Part shown: one piece after another, positions 6,043-6,778 of the stretch | Position numbering within the stretch: the stretch's first letter is position 1 | How the letters are laid out: each line of letters starts with the position of its first letter | NCBI GenBank assembly: GCA_035258565.1 | Contig: DATFXF010000183.1 | Coordinates: 1-6,778, forward strand | Source of the DNA: DATFXF01 sp035258565 | Lineage (GTDB): Bacteria > Acidobacteriota > Terriglobia > Acidiferrales > UBA7541 | Direction: 5' to 3' | DNA: 6,778 nucleotides | Notes under the pieces: generated by a model | What the model saw: only the letters and a program-made list of their open reading frames with translations | Databases searched by the model: none | Told to the model about the DNA's origin: nothing | Made by a program: the position numbers and the translations under genes

Positions 6043-6677
6043 GCGGACCTCAACCGAACGAGCGCCTGCTCTGCCCGCCCAAGGAAGGCTTTTTTCGACT
6101 CCCCTGCCTCCAGCCGGAGCGGTGGCCCAAAAGTGACCGTGCTCAGCAGCGGGACCGGCAGGATTTCTCCTTTCGGCAGGATGCGGTTCAGGTTCTGGAG
6201 ATAGACCGGTACAAGTTCAAGACCCTGCCGGGCCGAGGCTAGGTAGAAAAGCCCGCTTTTGAAGGGCGCCAACGCTTCACCGGAGCCGCGCGTGCCTTCG
6301 GGAAAGATGATGAGCGAGTAGCGCTCGCCCATGGCTTCCAACATTTCTTTGACCGCATCCCGCGCAGCCGCCAAGTGCATGCCCCCGGCGTCGGGAGCGC
6401 GCTCGACGAGCACGGCGTGGAAGAGACGTGTCGAAACATACCGCCGTAGGGCACTCTTCTCCCAATATTCCTTCGCGGCGACAGGCCGCGTGAGCGCACG
6501 TACCTCAGGCGGCAGTGCGGCCCACAAGACCACGGTGTCCAGGTGACTGGTGTGGTTGGCGAAGTAGAGGCGCTGGTGGTGCTCGGGCCGGCAGTCGAGC
6601 CAGCGGACTTGCACGCCGCTGATCAGCCTCGCCAGGCCTGCCAGGACGCTGGTCAGCGGATGTACTGCGCCTGACAC
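6039..6677 (-). CDS. plsC: PlsC-like 1-acyl-glycerol-3-phosphate acyltransferase
   Basis: The protein is 212 residues. It contains the acyltransferase motifs in order: NHTSHLD (41-47, the catalytic NHx4D), LVER (90-93), FPEGTRG (125-131, binding the phosphate of the acceptor) and LVPVYLQNLNR (155-165). It should acylate lysophosphatidate to phosphatidate at the inner face of the membrane, making the substrate for the CdsA encoded next. There is no clear long transmembrane helix; the hydrophobic N-terminus (residues 8-22) may anchor it. The chosen start is GTG at 6677, 2 bases after the upstream TAG, with a G-run 7 bases before it as a poor ribosome site. The acceptor could be another lysolipid. 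Confidence 0.9.
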   Translation of the reverse strand: MSGAVHPLTSVLAGLARLISGVQVRWLDCRPEHHQRLYFANHTSHLDTVVLWAALPPEVRALTRPVAAKEYWEKSALRRYVSTRLFHAVLVERAPDAGGMHLAAARDAVKEMLEAMGERYSLIIFPEGTRGSGEALAPFKSGLFYLASARQGLELVPVYLQNLNRILPKGEILPVPLLSTVTFGPPLRLEAGESKKAFLGRAEQALVRLRSA

Positions 6678-6679
6678 GA

Positions 6680-6702
6680 CTAGGCCCCCCGGGGACGCCT
6701 AG
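6680..6702 (-). repeat. Inverted repeat / potential hairpin at the methyltransferase-plsC junction
   Basis: CTAGGC (6680-6685) and GCCTAG (6697-6702) pair perfectly, and the C-run and G-run between them (6686-6694) allow more pairs. In the minus-strand mRNA the hairpin would cover the methyltransferase TAG stop and the G-run before the PlsC GTG. A ribosome finishing the upstream gene would open it, which fits translational coupling. The repeat is seen directly; the role is inferred. Confidence 0.4.
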
Positions 6703-6778
6703 CCAGCGAGACAGTAAAGATGCCCCAGTCGTCGCTGTGCATGCTGACTTTTTCAAAGCCAGCGTCGCCGACCAGTAG
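6680..6778 (-). CDS. Probable SAM-dependent methyltransferase, C-terminal fragment (5' end outside window)
   Basis: Reading inward from the right edge on the minus strand gives 32 residues and a TAG stop at 6682-6680. The peptide LLVGDAGFEKVSM, then HSDDWGIFTVSLARRP, has the shape of the last strands of class I methyltransferases: 'aGF..v', then a Trp, then a final 'f.vslarrp' strand. In ynb-like clusters an alpha/beta hydrolase fused to a methyltransferase sits beside acyltransferase and cytidylyltransferase genes, which fits the context. Only the tail is visible, so the domain make-up and substrate are unknown. Confidence 0.6.
   Translation of the reverse strand, partial: LLVGDAGFEKVSMHSDDWGIFTVSLARRPRGA

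Noticed and set aside
1..6778. CRISPR array, tRNA, rRNA, insertion sequence or phage gene
   Set aside because: I saw no regularly spaced repeats, cloverleaf-like sequence, transposase motif or terminal inverted repeat in reading the window.

Overview
The window is GC-rich, compact bacterial DNA that looks chromosomal. The gene mix is a Tad/Cpa-type pilus ATPase, a secreted creatininase-family protein, a many-spanning GT-C-type membrane protein, a lipoprotein, a VapBC-like pair and a YnbB-like phospholipid cluster. This fits a Gram-negative soil or environmental bacterium. Acidobacteriota is my best guess, from general resemblance only; no marker gene here settles it. I see no rRNA, tRNA, CRISPR array, insertion sequence or phage gene.

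Left part (1-3345): the window opens inside the C-terminal half of a CpaE/MinD-like ATPase (+, stop at 515). A gap of about 380 bases follows with no convincing gene but with a clear imperfect inverted repeat at 603-630. Two minus-strand genes come next: a creatininase-family protein with a signal peptide (895-1713), and a 488-residue integral membrane protein with GT-C glycosyltransferase features (1879-3345). They are 165 bases apart and need not form an operon.

Middle (3346-5041, all +): a doubtful 71-residue ORF, a 204-residue lipoprotein with a DUF4352-like beta-rich domain, and a two-gene toxin-antitoxin module. The module has an AbrB-fold VapB-like antitoxin and a PIN-domain VapC ribonuclease. 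It has a recognisable sigma70-type promoter, strong Shine-Dalgarno sites, GTG starts in both genes and a 1-base stop/start overlap.

Right part (5095-6778, all -): a tightly packed phospholipid operon. In transcription order it holds the C-terminus of a probable SAM-dependent methyltransferase, a PlsC-like acyltransferase starting 2 bases after its stop, and a CdsA-like (YnbB-type) phosphatidate cytidylyltransferase overlapping the acyltransferase by 4 bases (ATGA). The two complete enzymes catalyse consecutive steps, lysophosphatidate to phosphatidate to CDP-diacylglycerol, which suggests a dedicated accessory lipid pathway like the ynbABC cluster of enterobacteria. It converges on the toxin gene with a 53-base gap.

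I did not find a clearly new biological system. The points most worth a second look are the altered metal-site residues of the secreted creatininase homologue, a potential hairpin covering the methyltransferase stop codon and the region just before the acyltransferase start, and the unexplained inverted repeat downstream of cpaE.
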